From: Planctomycetota bacterium
GTDB taxonomy: Bacteria; Planctomycetota; UBA1135; GCA-002748355
NCBI GenBank assembly: GCA_011321845.1
Contig: DROQ01000209.1
Span: 1-52,127, forward strand
DNA: 52,127 nucleotides
Reading direction: 5' to 3'
The stretch's first letter is position 1. Each line of letters opens with the position of its first letter. The notes beneath the pieces are model-generated. The model was not told the DNA's origin. It saw only the letters and a list, made by a program, of their open reading frames with translations, and made no database searches. Below, piece after piece: positions 7,386-16,468 of this stretch. A program made the translations under genes and the position numbers.

Positions 7386-8894
7386 TTAGAGACGGACGTT
7401 GACGAGGACGTCGAGGAAGAGGTCGGGGAGGAGACCGACGAGGAGGATGGCCGCGGCGCAAAGGCTGAGAGTGAGGCCCGTGGCAAAGCCCTTGCCCGAG
7501 ACTGGTTCCGTGCCGCCTTCCTTGAAGTAGAGGGCGACGAGGATCTTGAGGTAGTAATAGAGGCCGATTACCGAGCCGAGGATGGCAATGATGGCGAGAG
7601 GGGCCTGGCCGGCTTGGATCGAGGCAGCGAAGACCTGGTACTTGGCCCAGAAGCCGGCGGTGGGAGGGACCCCAGCCAGAGAAATTGCGGAGATGGCGAG
7701 GATGGCGGCGGCGATGGGGTTTCGGCGTCCGAGGCCACGGATCCCTTCGAGGGTGACGATGGCCGGGTCCCTGCGCTCGATCCAGGAGAGGACTCCGAGG
7801 GCGGCGAGGTTGGTGACTCCGTAGACGGCGAGGTAGAAGAGCAGGGCCCGCATGGCCACTCCCGCGTCCGTCGGTCCTTGCCCCACGGCCATCGCCTGGT
7901 AGGCGACGAGAAGGTAACCGGCGTGGGCGATGCCCGAATACGCGAGGAGGCGTTTGAGGTTGGTCTGGACCAGTGCGCCTGCGTTCCCGACCAGGATGGA
8001 GAGGATGGCGAGAAGAGTGAAGACGGGGACCAGCTCATGGGGAAAGAGCCTGCTGGCCGAGACCAGCAGGAAAAAAGCTGCCGCCTTGGTTCCCGTGGAC
8101 ATCAGGGCGGTGATGGGGGTGGGGGCGCCTTCGTAGACGTCCGGGGTCCACATATGGAAGGGAGCGATGGAGGCCTTGAAGAAGAGTGCGATGAAGAGGA
8201 GGGCTCCCCCCAGGGCGGCGTATTCGATCGGCTGGGGGAGACCTTGTTGCAGGATGGATCCCATGCCGGGCATATCCAGGGAACCCCTTCCCGCGTAGAT
8301 GAGGGCGGAGCCGTAGACGAAGAAGGCGGCTCCGAAGGCGCCCAGGAGGAAGTATTTCAGGCCCGCTTCGACCGACCTGGCCCGGCTGCGACGGAAGGCC
8401 ACCAGGACATAGAGGGCGATGGAGAAGATCTCCAGGCCGATGAAAGCCAGCATCAGGTTCTTTGCCGCGAGGAGGAGACCCGCTCCGATGGGGAAGAAGA
8501 GGGTCAGGACATGGTATTCCCCGTGGGTCTGGTTCTCTTCTTTGCTGTCCTCGCTCCACCAGGCTCCACTGAGGACGAGGCTGATCAGGGTCAGCACAAG
8601 GATCAGGGTCGTTCCCAGGACGGTCCATGGTTGGAAACGGAAAACCGGCTCCACCAGGGGACCGAGCTCCAGTTTTGGAGGAAGCGCCTTGGAGGGTTGC
8701 AAGAAGTTGTACTGCATCCCTCCCGCGATGATCCCCGCGAGGAGGCTCAGGAGGCTGATGCTGTGGACGAGGTTCCTTGTCCCCTTACCCGGCTTCAGCA
8801 GGAGATCCAGGCAGAGGACCAGGATGGCTCCACAGAGGGGGAGAAGGAGTGGGAGAAGGACGTAGAAGTCCGTCGATGTGAAGCTGAACTGCAT
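7386..8894 (-). CDS. nuoN: NADH-quinone oxidoreductase subunit N
   Basis: One of the three antiporter-like proton-pumping subunits in the membrane arm of complex I. The 502-residue product is highly hydrophobic and ends with a long helix-rich tail. Recognisable segments include AFIGLEIFSIALYVLVAF, the GSALIYA helix, IAPFHMWTPDVYEGAPTPITALMSTGTKAAAF with its conserved lysine, and LLAYSGIAHAGYLLVA. The ATG overlaps the nuoM stop, and this choice gives the normal N-terminus; a longer in-frame start adds a hydrophilic stretch unlike the family. Last gene of the operon. Confidence 0.96.
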   Translation of the reverse strand: MQFSFTSTDFYVLLPLLLPLCGAILVLCLDLLLKPGKGTRNLVHSISLLSLLAGIIAGGMQYNFLQPSKALPPKLELGPLVEPVFRFQPWTVLGTTLILVLTLISLVLSGAWWSEDSKEENQTHGEYHVLTLFFPIGAGLLLAAKNLMLAFIGLEIFSIALYVLVAFRRSRARSVEAGLKYFLLGAFGAAFFVYGSALIYAGRGSLDMPGMGSILQQGLPQPIEYAALGGALLFIALFFKASIAPFHMWTPDVYEGAPTPITALMSTGTKAAAFFLLVSASRLFPHELVPVFTLLAILSILVGNAGALVQTNLKRLLAYSGIAHAGYLLVAYQAMAVGQGPTDAGVAMRALLFYLAVYGVTNLAALGVLSWIERRDPAIVTLEGIRGLGRRNPIAAAILAISAISLAGVPPTAGFWAKYQVFAASIQAGQAPLAIIAILGSVIGLYYYLKILVALYFKEGGTEPVSGKGFATGLTLSLCAAAILLVGLLPDLFLDVLVNVRL

Positions 8895-10414
8895 CAGCGC
8901 GCCTCCAGGACTTTGGCTTGGATCTGGGCCAGGGTTTTGGACGTGCGACTCGTGAACTGCCCGGGGAAGAGGCCGATCCATAGAAAGAGGACGACCAGAG
9001 GTGCGAGGACCAGGATCTCCCGGAGCCTCAGGTCCTTGAGTTCCTGGTTTTCGCTATGACGGATGGGTCCGAAGAGAACCCTCCGCACCATGGAGAGCAT
9101 GTAAACCGCGCCAAAGATGACCCCGGCGGTTGCGATGGCTCCCAGGACAGGCCAGGCCTTGAAGGCCCCTACGAAGATCAGGAACTCGCCGATAAAGCCT
9201 GAGAGCCCAGGCAGGCCGACCGAGGCGAAGGTCGTCAGGACCAGGAAGAAGGCGAAAATGGGCATGGTCTTGGCCAGACCCCCGAAGGCCGAGATCTCCC
9301 TCGTGTGTCGCCGCTCATAGATCATGCCGACCAGGAGGAAGAGGGCGGGAGTCGCCACCCCGTGGCTGATCATTTGGATCACGGATCCCTCCAACCCATA
9401 GGCGTTGAGGGCGAAGGTTCCCAGGACGATGGGCCCGAGGTGGCTGATCGAGGAGTACGCGACGAGTTTTTTTAGGTCCGACTGCGCCCAGGCCAGGAAG
9501 GCTCCGTAGAGCAGGCCGATCACCCCGATGACCATGAGCCAGGGAGCGAAGAAGAGCGTCGCCTTGGGGAAGAGCGGAAGGCAGAAACGGATCAGTCCGT
9601 AGGTCCCCATTTTGAGGAGGACGCCTGCCAGGATCACCGATCCCGCGGTGGGGGCTTCGACGTGGGCATCGGGGAGCCAGGTGTGGAAGGGGACCGTGGG
9701 GACCTTGATCAAGAAGGCGATGGCGAAGGCAAGGAAGAGGAAGTACTGCGTCTCTACCGGAAGTTGCAGGTACCTGAGATGGTCCAGGATGGAGGAAGTC
9801 AGGACGGGAACCTCGCTCCCTGGAATGTTCAACGGAGTCCGCACCAGGTAGACGATGGCGAGGAGCATCAAGACCGAGCCAGCCACGGTGTAGAGGAAGA
9901 ACTTGAGGGTTGCGTAGAGGCGGCGTTTTCCTCCCCAGATTCCGATCAGGAAGTAGAGGGGGATCAGCATGACCTCCCAAAAGACGTAGAAGGTGAAGAA
10001 GTCGAGGGCAAGGAAGACCCCGATCATTCCGCTTTCCATGACCAGGAGCCAGAAGAGGAACTCCCGGGCCCTCTTCTTGATGTGGCTCCCCGCGGAGAAG
10101 AGGACCACCACCGAGATCAGGGTAGTGAGCAGAACGAGGAGGACGGAGAGCCCGTCCACCCCGAGGGCGAAGTGCACCTGGAGGCTTTGGAGGTGAAACC
10201 AGGGAACACTGAAAAGGTATTTGACCCCTTCGGCTCCCGGCCCATATCCCGTCCACAAGGGAAGAGAGAGGAGGAAGGTGAGAAGGCCGGCGCCTTGAGC
10301 GAGCCGCCAGAGGGCTGGGCTTCCTTCGTCCGAACCCCGAAGGGGGGCGAAGAGGACCAGGAGGGCGCCGACGAGCGGGAGGAAGGTCAGGATCAGCGAA
10401 AGAGAGGAGTCCAC
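8894..10414 (-). CDS. nuoM: NADH-quinone oxidoreductase subunit M
   Basis: Proton-pumping antiporter-like subunit of the complex I membrane arm, 506 residues. Landmarks include FHLQSLQVHFALGVDGLSVLLVLLT, the FYVFWEVMLIPLYFLIG helix with the functional Glu, VPFHTWLPDAHVEAPTAGSVILAGVLLKMGTYGL with the conserved Lys, and VAYSSISHLGPIVLG. It starts with GTG, preceded by an AAGGA sequence, 10 bp after the nuoL stop. It overlaps nuoN at its end. Nothing about its length or motifs is unusual. Confidence 0.97.
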   Translation of the reverse strand: MDSSLSLILTFLPLVGALLVLFAPLRGSDEGSPALWRLAQGAGLLTFLLSLPLWTGYGPGAEGVKYLFSVPWFHLQSLQVHFALGVDGLSVLLVLLTTLISVVVLFSAGSHIKKRAREFLFWLLVMESGMIGVFLALDFFTFYVFWEVMLIPLYFLIGIWGGKRRLYATLKFFLYTVAGSVLMLLAIVYLVRTPLNIPGSEVPVLTSSILDHLRYLQLPVETQYFLFLAFAIAFLIKVPTVPFHTWLPDAHVEAPTAGSVILAGVLLKMGTYGLIRFCLPLFPKATLFFAPWLMVIGVIGLLYGAFLAWAQSDLKKLVAYSSISHLGPIVLGTFALNAYGLEGSVIQMISHGVATPALFLLVGMIYERRHTREISAFGGLAKTMPIFAFFLVLTTFASVGLPGLSGFIGEFLIFVGAFKAWPVLGAIATAGVIFGAVYMLSMVRRVLFGPIRHSENQELKDLRLREILVLAPLVVLFLWIGLFPGQFTSRTSKTLAQIQAKVLEAR

Positions 10415-10424
10415 GTTTGAATCC

Positions 10425-12350
10425 TTAGGACCAGAGTTGGAAAACGAGCCAGGCGATCAGGACGGTGGTCGACCCCGCCATCCAGAGGGCATAGGTCTGC
10501 AAGTGACCGTCTTGGAATTTTCGGACCAGGCGTCCGAGAGAGAACGCGAGCCCTCCCACCATGTTGACCAGGCCGTCGATGACCAGGAGGTCGAAGAGGG
10601 CGGCCAGTTTGGAGAGGAGGAAGAGGGGGGTGAGGATCAGCCCCTGGTAGAGCTGGTCGATGAACCATTTCCCCGCGAGAAGGACATAGATGGGCCGGGC
10701 CATGCGGGCGACCTTTTCCCCAAAGGCTGGGCCCCTGGAGTAGAGGACGAAGCCTGCGGCGATTCCGACGATGGCGATCAGCGAACTCAGGAGGAGGAAC
10801 ATCAGCTCGGACTCGTGTCCCAGGCCGTGCGCTTCCTCGGCGCCTTCCTTGAGAGGGGTCACACTGGAGCTGAGGAAGTGGTGGATCCAGTTCCCGTCCT
10901 TGACGATGAGATCGGGGAGGCCCATCACTCCTCCGAAGAGGGCGAGGACGGCAAGGACCATCAGGGGCACGGTCATGAGTTTGGGGGACTCATGGGGGTG
11001 CAACTTGTCGGGGTCGAAACGCTCCTTGCCGAAGAAGGTGAGCCCGACAAGCCTGAAGGTATAGAAGGCCGTCATCAGGGCTGTCAAAGCTCCGATCCCC
11101 CAAAGGACAAAGTGTGCCCTTGTCCCTCCCCGTACCGTCTCCCAGAGGATTTCGTCCTTGCTGAAGAAACCGGAGGTCAGGGGGAAGCCCGCCAGGCAGA
11201 GGGATCCGATCAAGAAGGTGACATAGGTTACCTTCATGTATTTCCGCAGGCCGCCCATCTTGAGGATGTCCTGCTCTTCGTGCATTCCATGGATGACCGA
11301 TCCGGCCCCGAGGAAGAGGAGGGCTTTGAAGAAGGCGTGCGTTCCCACGTGGAAGATGGCTGCCGACCAGGCCCCCATCCCGCAGGCAAGGAACATGTAC
11401 CCGAGTTGGGAGACCGTGGAATAAGCGAGGACCTTCTTGATGTCCCTCTGGGCCATGGCGATGGAGGCCGCCAGGAGGGCCGTCAAGGCGCCCACGGTCG
11501 CGACCACCATCATGGCGGTGGGGGATTGGACAAAAAGGAAGGACATCCGGGCCAGCATGTAGACGCCGGCCGTCACCATGGTGGCCGCGTGGATCAGGGC
11601 GGAGACGGGAGTGGGACCCGCCATCGCGTCCGGAAGCCAGACAAAGAGGGGGATCTGCGCCGACTTTCCGGTCGCTCCCACGAAGAGAAGCAGGCTGATC
11701 AGGGTGGCCGTTCCAGCCGAGAGCACGACGCTGGAGGACTGGATCGCTGCGATGTCCAAGGTCCCGAAGTGGTGGAAGAGCAGGAGCATCCCGATGAGGA
11801 AGCCCATGTCTCCGACGCGGTTGGTAATGAAAGCCTTTTGGCCGGCGACCGCGGGCCAGCCGCCCTCCCGGTCATACCAGAAGCCGATCAGCAAGTAGCT
11901 CATGGCCCCAACCCCTTCCCAGCCCACGAAGAGGAGGGGGAGGCTCTCCCCCAGGACAAGAAGGCTCATCGAGAAGATGAAGAGATTGAGGTAGGCGAAG
12001 AACTTGGCCTTGCCTTCGTCGTGAGCCATGTATCCGATGGAGTAGACATGGATCAAAAAGCCGACACCAGTCACGATCAAGGCCATGAAGCCGGAGAGGT
12101 TGTCCAGGTAGAGCCCGAAGGAGACCTTGAGGTCCCCCGTGGAGATCCACTGGTAGACGACCTGGTGGAGGGCCTCGCCATGGCCGAGGGCGAAGAAAGC
12201 ACCCAAGGAGATGGCGAAGGAGCCGAGCACCGCGGCGGAGGCGATGTACCCTGCGATGCCCCGGGTTGATCCCCCCTTCGCGTGCAGGACGCCGCAGAGG
12301 ATGGCTCCAAGAAGGGGGAGGATGGGGATGAGGAAGAGGAGGTCGTTCAT
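10425..12350 (-). CDS. nuoL: NADH-quinone oxidoreductase subunit L
   Basis: Distal proton-pumping subunit of complex I, 641 residues, which in this family carries the long lateral helix along the membrane arm. Motifs include FGLYLDNLSGFMALIVTGVGFLIHVYSIGYM, LFVGWEGVGAMSYLLIGFW with the pumping Glu, IPLFVWLPDAMAGPTPVSALIHAATMVTAGVYML with the conserved Lys and His, and AYSTVSQLGYMFLACG. The C-terminal hydrophobic anchor is present. The start codon directly abuts the nuoK stop (no gap). Confidence 0.97.
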   Translation of the reverse strand: MNDLLFLIPILPLLGAILCGVLHAKGGSTRGIAGYIASAAVLGSFAISLGAFFALGHGEALHQVVYQWISTGDLKVSFGLYLDNLSGFMALIVTGVGFLIHVYSIGYMAHDEGKAKFFAYLNLFIFSMSLLVLGESLPLLFVGWEGVGAMSYLLIGFWYDREGGWPAVAGQKAFITNRVGDMGFLIGMLLLFHHFGTLDIAAIQSSSVVLSAGTATLISLLLFVGATGKSAQIPLFVWLPDAMAGPTPVSALIHAATMVTAGVYMLARMSFLFVQSPTAMMVVATVGALTALLAASIAMAQRDIKKVLAYSTVSQLGYMFLACGMGAWSAAIFHVGTHAFFKALLFLGAGSVIHGMHEEQDILKMGGLRKYMKVTYVTFLIGSLCLAGFPLTSGFFSKDEILWETVRGGTRAHFVLWGIGALTALMTAFYTFRLVGLTFFGKERFDPDKLHPHESPKLMTVPLMVLAVLALFGGVMGLPDLIVKDGNWIHHFLSSSVTPLKEGAEEAHGLGHESELMFLLLSSLIAIVGIAAGFVLYSRGPAFGEKVARMARPIYVLLAGKWFIDQLYQGLILTPLFLLSKLAALFDLLVIDGLVNMVGGLAFSLGRLVRKFQDGHLQTYALWMAGSTTVLIAWLVFQLWS

Positions 12351-12719
12351 TTAGCCCTCCAGCTCGGTAGCGGTTTCGACATCGAGAGTCGTCTTGAGTC
12401 GGAAAAAGGCGATCAGGAGGGCCAGCCCCACCGCTGCCTCCACTGCGGCGATGGTGATGACGAAGATCGTGTAGACCTGTCCCTCAGGATCCAGGAAACG
12501 CTCCCTGGCTGCCGCCAGGAAGGCGAGGTTCCCGGCGTTAAGCATCAGCTCGATGCTCATGAAGACGACGATCAGGTCGCGGCGGATGAGGAAGCCCAGG
12601 ATCCCGAGGCCGAAGAGGATGGCCGAGAGGATCATGATGTGATCGGTGGGGACCCCTCCGATGAGGGGGCTGGCCTGGCTCATCGTGTGGGTCAGGGAGC
12701 TGAGTGCGGGGTAGATCAT
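12351..12719 (-). CDS. nuoK: NADH-quinone oxidoreductase subunit K
   Basis: Small three-helix membrane subunit of complex I. The core HIMILSAILFGLGILGFLIRRDLIVVFMSIELMLNAGNLAFLA contains the glutamate in IELMLN expected for proton transfer. At 122 residues it is about 20 longer than usual because of an N-terminal extension; an internal ATG at about 12683 would shorten it. I kept 12719 because it forms an ATGA overlap with the nuoJ stop, as other junctions in this operon do. Confidence 0.96.
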   Translation of the reverse strand: MIYPALSSLTHTMSQASPLIGGVPTDHIMILSAILFGLGILGFLIRRDLIVVFMSIELMLNAGNLAFLAAARERFLDPEGQVYTIFVITIAAVEAAVGLALLIAFFRLKTTLDVETATELEG

Positions 12720-13369
12720 GACTGCGCCCCTCCCTTCTCCAGACCGGAGGCTGCCCCCGCGGCCATGACCTTGGCCGGAGAAGCACCGGTGTGAACCAGG
12801 GTGCCGCCTTGTTTGGCGAGGGCGTCCTGCTCGATCTGGTAGATGACCTCTACGTTCCTCTTCCGGGAGCGGCGGCGCTTGGCCAGAGTCACGACACCGA
12901 GGATCGCCGCGAGGAGAAGAACGGAGGTCGCCTCAAAGGCCAGGACATGGCGCCCGAAGAGGCTTTGGGCCAGCTCCTTTCCTCCCTCGGCGCCCCGCAT
13001 CCCCGCTTCGAGATCCCCTCCGGGTACTGGAGCGACTGCCAGGTCTGGATAGGTGATCGCCAAGAAGGCGAGGAGGGCCCCCGCGAACAGCGGCGCGAGG
13101 ATGGACGCGATCGGGGTCTCCCGGGGCTCTTCCTTCCGGAGGTCCAGAAGCATGATCACGAAGAGGAAGAGCACCATGATCGCGCCCGTGTACACGAGGA
13201 GCTGCAAGGCCGCCATGAAGGGGAAGCCCAGGACGAGGTAGATCCCCGACAGGCAGAAGAAAGCCCCCACGAGGTGTACGGCGCAGATCGCGGGATTGCG
13301 CTGGAACACCACGTTCGCCCCGAAAAAGACGGAGAAGAGGGCCAGGACGTAGAAGACTATCGATGCCAC
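12716..13369 (-). CDS. nuoJ: NADH-quinone oxidoreductase subunit J
   Basis: Membrane subunit next to NuoK and NuoA, 217 residues. It has the expected helices IVFYVLALFSVFFGANVVFQRNPAICAVHLV, GIYLVLGFPFMAALQLLVYTGAIMVLFLFVIMLLDL (a family signature) and two further hydrophobic segments, then a charged C-terminal tail. The start is GTG, with AAGGAG 11 bases upstream; no ATG would keep the first helix. It overlaps the nuoI end by 13 bp. Confidence 0.96.
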   Translation of the reverse strand: MASIVFYVLALFSVFFGANVVFQRNPAICAVHLVGAFFCLSGIYLVLGFPFMAALQLLVYTGAIMVLFLFVIMLLDLRKEEPRETPIASILAPLFAGALLAFLAITYPDLAVAPVPGGDLEAGMRGAEGGKELAQSLFGRHVLAFEATSVLLLAAILGVVTLAKRRRSRKRNVEVIYQIEQDALAKQGGTLVHTGASPAKVMAAGAASGLEKGGAQS

Positions 13370-13866
13370 TTGTCGAACTTCTCCTTGGTAAAACGAATGC
13401 GGCCTTCAAGTTCCTTGATGGGAGTCATGAGGCGGTCCTTGTGGAACACAAGCGACTCCCGAGTGAAGTTGGCCAGCTCATAACGGTCGCTCATGATGAT
13501 GGCCTCCTTGGGGCAGACCTCCTCGCAGAGGCCGCAGAGAATGCAGCGCAGCATGTCGATGCTGAATTCTTCGGGTTCCCTCTCGATGTAGCGTTCCGTT
13601 TCCTCGGCCTTGATGGTGATGGCCATGGCGGGGCAGACGACCTCGCACATGGAGCAAGCGACGCAGCGCGGAGTTCCGTCTTCGTTTTCCACGAGGAGGG
13701 GTTGGCCCTTGAGGGCGATGGGTGCTTCGTACCGTTCTTCGGGATATTGTCTCGTCACCTTGGGCCGGAACATGTTCCGGAAGGTGATGGACAAGCCCTT
13801 GAGAATCTCGGGGATGGCCAGCTTCTCCATGAGGGAGAGCCGCTTCTCCATACGCCTTACCTTCAT
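13357..13866 (-). CDS. nuoI: NADH-quinone oxidoreductase subunit I (two 4Fe-4S clusters)
   Basis: Hydrophilic ferredoxin-like subunit that carries clusters N6a and N6b toward the quinone site. The 170-residue product has both cluster motifs: CVACSMCEVVCP and CILCGLCEEVCP, each with the full C-x2-C-x2-C-x3-CP pattern. An N-terminal amphipathic stretch (KGLSITFRNMFRPKVTRQYPEE) fits the membrane-facing helix of this family. The ATG overlaps the nuoH stop (ATGA); a longer in-frame reading upstream is out of keeping with the family and lies inside nuoH. Confidence 0.97.
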   Translation of the reverse strand: MKVRRMEKRLSLMEKLAIPEILKGLSITFRNMFRPKVTRQYPEERYEAPIALKGQPLLVENEDGTPRCVACSMCEVVCPAMAITIKAEETERYIEREPEEFSIDMLRCILCGLCEEVCPKEAIIMSDRYELANFTRESLVFHKDRLMTPIKELEGRIRFTKEKFDKWHR

Positions 13867-14903
13867 GAGAGCACTCCCGTCGCGATGAGGATCCCTGTTG
13901 CCATGAGATTGAGAATGCTGATGGGGAGGAGGATCTTCCAGCCCAGGTGCATCAACTGATCCCAGCGGAACCGGGGGAGGGTCCAGCGGACCCAGATGTA
14001 AAAGAAGAGGAAAAGGCCCACTTTGGCGGCGAAAACCAGGAAACCGATCAGGGCCCTGAGCCAGAGGCTGTCGATGCTCTCGATCAAACCGAAGAAGGTG
14101 GGGCCTCCCAGGAAGAAGGTCGCCAGAAGACAGGACATGGTGAACATGGCAGAGTATTCCCCCATGAAGAAAAGGGCGAATTTCATGGAGGAGTATTCCG
14201 TGTGGAACCCCCCGACCAGTTCGGTTTCGCATTCCGCCAGGTCGAAGGGGAGGCGGTTGGTCTCTGCAAAGGCGGCGATCAAGAAGATGACGAAGGCGAT
14301 GGTTCCGACGGGGAAAAAGAAAAGGATCCAGGTGTGCTCGCCTTGGAAGCTGAAGATCTCCCCCAGGTTCATCGTCCCGGTCAACATGACTACGGTGATG
14401 ACGGACATCATCATGGAGAGTTCATAGGAGATCATCTGCGCCGAGGCCCGGAGTCCCCCGAGTAGGCTCCATTTGTTGTTCGAGCCCCAGCCTCCGAGGA
14501 GGATTCCGTAGACCCCAAGTCCGCTCATGGCGATGAAAAAGAGCACCCCGATGTTGATGTCGGCGATCGCCATGGAGAAGGGCTGTCCATCGATCAGGAT
14601 GGGGAAAGTGAAGGGAATGACAGCGACGGTCATCATGGCCGGACCGGCGGCCAGGGCGGGGGCGATCCGGAAGAGGAAGGGGTTGGCTCCCTCGGGGACC
14701 AACTCCTCCTTGAAGAAGAATTTCAGACCGTCGGCGATTGGCTGGAAAAGCCCCCAGGGGCCGACACGGTTGGGCCCGTAGCGGAACTGGATCCAGGCCG
14801 AGACCTTGCGTTCGGCAAGGGTCAGGAGCGAGACCATGATGGGGACCATGTGGAAGAGCACAAGGACCTTGATGATGGTGGCGATCAGAAAAGCGGTGGT
14901 CAT
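13863..14903 (-). CDS. nuoH: NADH-quinone oxidoreductase subunit H
   Basis: Membrane subunit that forms the quinone-binding chamber where the peripheral arm docks, 346 residues. Conserved pieces include AERKVSAWIQFRYGPNRVGPWGLFQPIADGLKFFFKE, WGSNNKWSLLGGLRASAQMISYELSM and ETNRLPFDLAECETELVGGFHTEYSSMKFALFFMGEY, which hold the charged residues of the E-channel. About eight hydrophobic segments. It overlaps nuoG upstream and nuoI downstream by 4 bp each. Confidence 0.97.
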   Translation of the reverse strand: MTTAFLIATIIKVLVLFHMVPIMVSLLTLAERKVSAWIQFRYGPNRVGPWGLFQPIADGLKFFFKEELVPEGANPFLFRIAPALAAGPAMMTVAVIPFTFPILIDGQPFSMAIADINIGVLFFIAMSGLGVYGILLGGWGSNNKWSLLGGLRASAQMISYELSMMMSVITVVMLTGTMNLGEIFSFQGEHTWILFFFPVGTIAFVIFLIAAFAETNRLPFDLAECETELVGGFHTEYSSMKFALFFMGEYSAMFTMSCLLATFFLGGPTFFGLIESIDSLWLRALIGFLVFAAKVGLFLFFYIWVRWTLPRFRWDQLMHLGWKILLPISILNLMATGILIATGVLS

Positions 14904-16468
14904 GTGCGGACCTCCTCGGTTCCCTGGGTCTGGTTGCCAAGCTCTTCCTTGTCCTGGATCTCAAACTGCTCCTCGTCCCAGGTGAGGATCCTCTCCTGGA
15001 GCCGGGTGAGGAGTTGGAAATCGTCTCCCGAGAGTGCGGGAGGTCGGAGGGCAGGACGAAGATATTGCTTGGTCCCGCAGGCAGCGATCCAGTGCCCCGC
15101 CTTCTCCATGGGGCTCCAGCCGGCGAGCCGGACCAGGGCGTTGGGGAAGAGATCGCTGCGGATGCCCAGGTGGAGGAGGGGGCCTTGCGCGGCGATGGTC
15201 TCGAGACATGCCCGGCCCAAAAGCTCTCCAAAGCCGAAGCCGATAAGGGCGAGTCTGGTTGGATCCTGGCCCTCCAAGGATTCGGGGGGGATGGCCTTGA
15301 GCCCGACCTCTTCGCGCAGCCCCTTGCAGTTGGGGGCGGGTTCGTCGGTGTGCAGGAACTCGTCTCCCTTGGCGTTGGGATCGGGTTGGTAGTATCCCAT
15401 TTCGGGTTCCAGCCCGAAACGTTCCAGGGTCTCAACCATTTCCTTGAAGGCCCAACCCTCTTCGATGGTGGCGAAGGGGGAAAGGACGAAGAGGACTTTG
15501 GGGTTCCGTAATAAGAGGGGAGCGGCCTGGTCGAGGGCCTCCTGCAGGTTGGTTGGGACCTGATGGCCTTGGCTGTCCCGATAGAAGGGAGAGGGAAGGC
15601 GGGTCTCGGTGACCTCCAGGTTGTAACGGTCGAATTCCAGGCGTCCCTCGTCGCACATCCAAAAGTCGTTGATGTTCGGATTGTGGCGGGGACGGATCCG
15701 AAGGATTTTGTTGTCCCGGGTCTCGACCGAGATATTGCACCCTCGGGAGCAGAGTCCGCAGACGGTTTCGGTGCTGTGGAGGAACCACACTCTGGATTTG
15801 AACCGGAACTTCTTGAGGGTCAAGGCTCCCACCGGGCAGAGATCGACGATGTTCCCCTGGTAGTTGCCGTGGAGAGGGTCCCCCATGAAGGTGCTGAGAT
15901 AGGAGCGGTCTCCCCGGTCCAGAACCGTGAGTTGGGGTTCCTTGGTGACGGCCTCGAAGAAACGGACGCAGCGAGTGCAGAGGATGCAGCGTTCGTTGTC
16001 CAGGAGGATTTTGTCTCCCAGGCTCTTCCGCTTGTCGAGGTGCCTCCGCGGTTCGTGGGTGCGCCCCCGGTCCTGGCCCGTCGCATAGGCCGTGTCCTGA
16101 AGCATGCATTCCCCGGCCTTGTCGCAGATGGGGCAGTCCAGGGGATGGTTGATCAGCAGGAACTCCATGACCCCGGCACGCGCCTTCCGGACCAGTTCGG
16201 AGTCCGTCAGGATCTCCATGCCCTCGATGATGGTTTCCCGACAGGAGACCGCGAGGCCAGGTCTCGGCCCCTTGCCCTTGCTCTCAATCTGGCATTGACG
16301 GCAACTCGCCGCGACCGGGAGGCCTTGGTGGTAGCAGAAGTGGGGGATTTCCTTTCCGATCGAGTGAAGGAAATCAATGAGCCGCCCTCCGAGAGGAGCT
16401 TGGTACTCCTTGCCATCGACGAGGATGCTGGTGTATGTGGTCTCGGCCTTGTTCGTGTCCGGACTCAT
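14900..16468 (-). CDS. nuoG: NADH-quinone oxidoreductase subunit G, short form
   Basis: Large iron-sulfur subunit of the NADH-oxidising arm, here only 522 residues where family members are commonly 650-900. The N-terminal third keeps all cluster sites: the 2Fe-2S set (FCYHQGLPVAASCRQC with a later AVSC), the His/Cys cluster HPLDCPICDKAGEC, the 4Fe-4S set RCILCTRCVRF, and an N7-like set CGLCSRGC with a distant WMCDEGR. After that the molybdopterin-like region is strongly reduced and hardly recognisable. So the electron path is intact while the structural C-terminal domain is trimmed. ATG overlaps the nuoF stop. Confidence 0.95.
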   Translation of the reverse strand: MSPDTNKAETTYTSILVDGKEYQAPLGGRLIDFLHSIGKEIPHFCYHQGLPVAASCRQCQIESKGKGPRPGLAVSCRETIIEGMEILTDSELVRKARAGVMEFLLINHPLDCPICDKAGECMLQDTAYATGQDRGRTHEPRRHLDKRKSLGDKILLDNERCILCTRCVRFFEAVTKEPQLTVLDRGDRSYLSTFMGDPLHGNYQGNIVDLCPVGALTLKKFRFKSRVWFLHSTETVCGLCSRGCNISVETRDNKILRIRPRHNPNINDFWMCDEGRLEFDRYNLEVTETRLPSPFYRDSQGHQVPTNLQEALDQAAPLLLRNPKVLFVLSPFATIEEGWAFKEMVETLERFGLEPEMGYYQPDPNAKGDEFLHTDEPAPNCKGLREEVGLKAIPPESLEGQDPTRLALIGFGFGELLGRACLETIAAQGPLLHLGIRSDLFPNALVRLAGWSPMEKAGHWIAACGTKQYLRPALRPPALSGDDFQLLTRLQERILTWDEEQFEIQDKEELGNQTQGTEEVRT

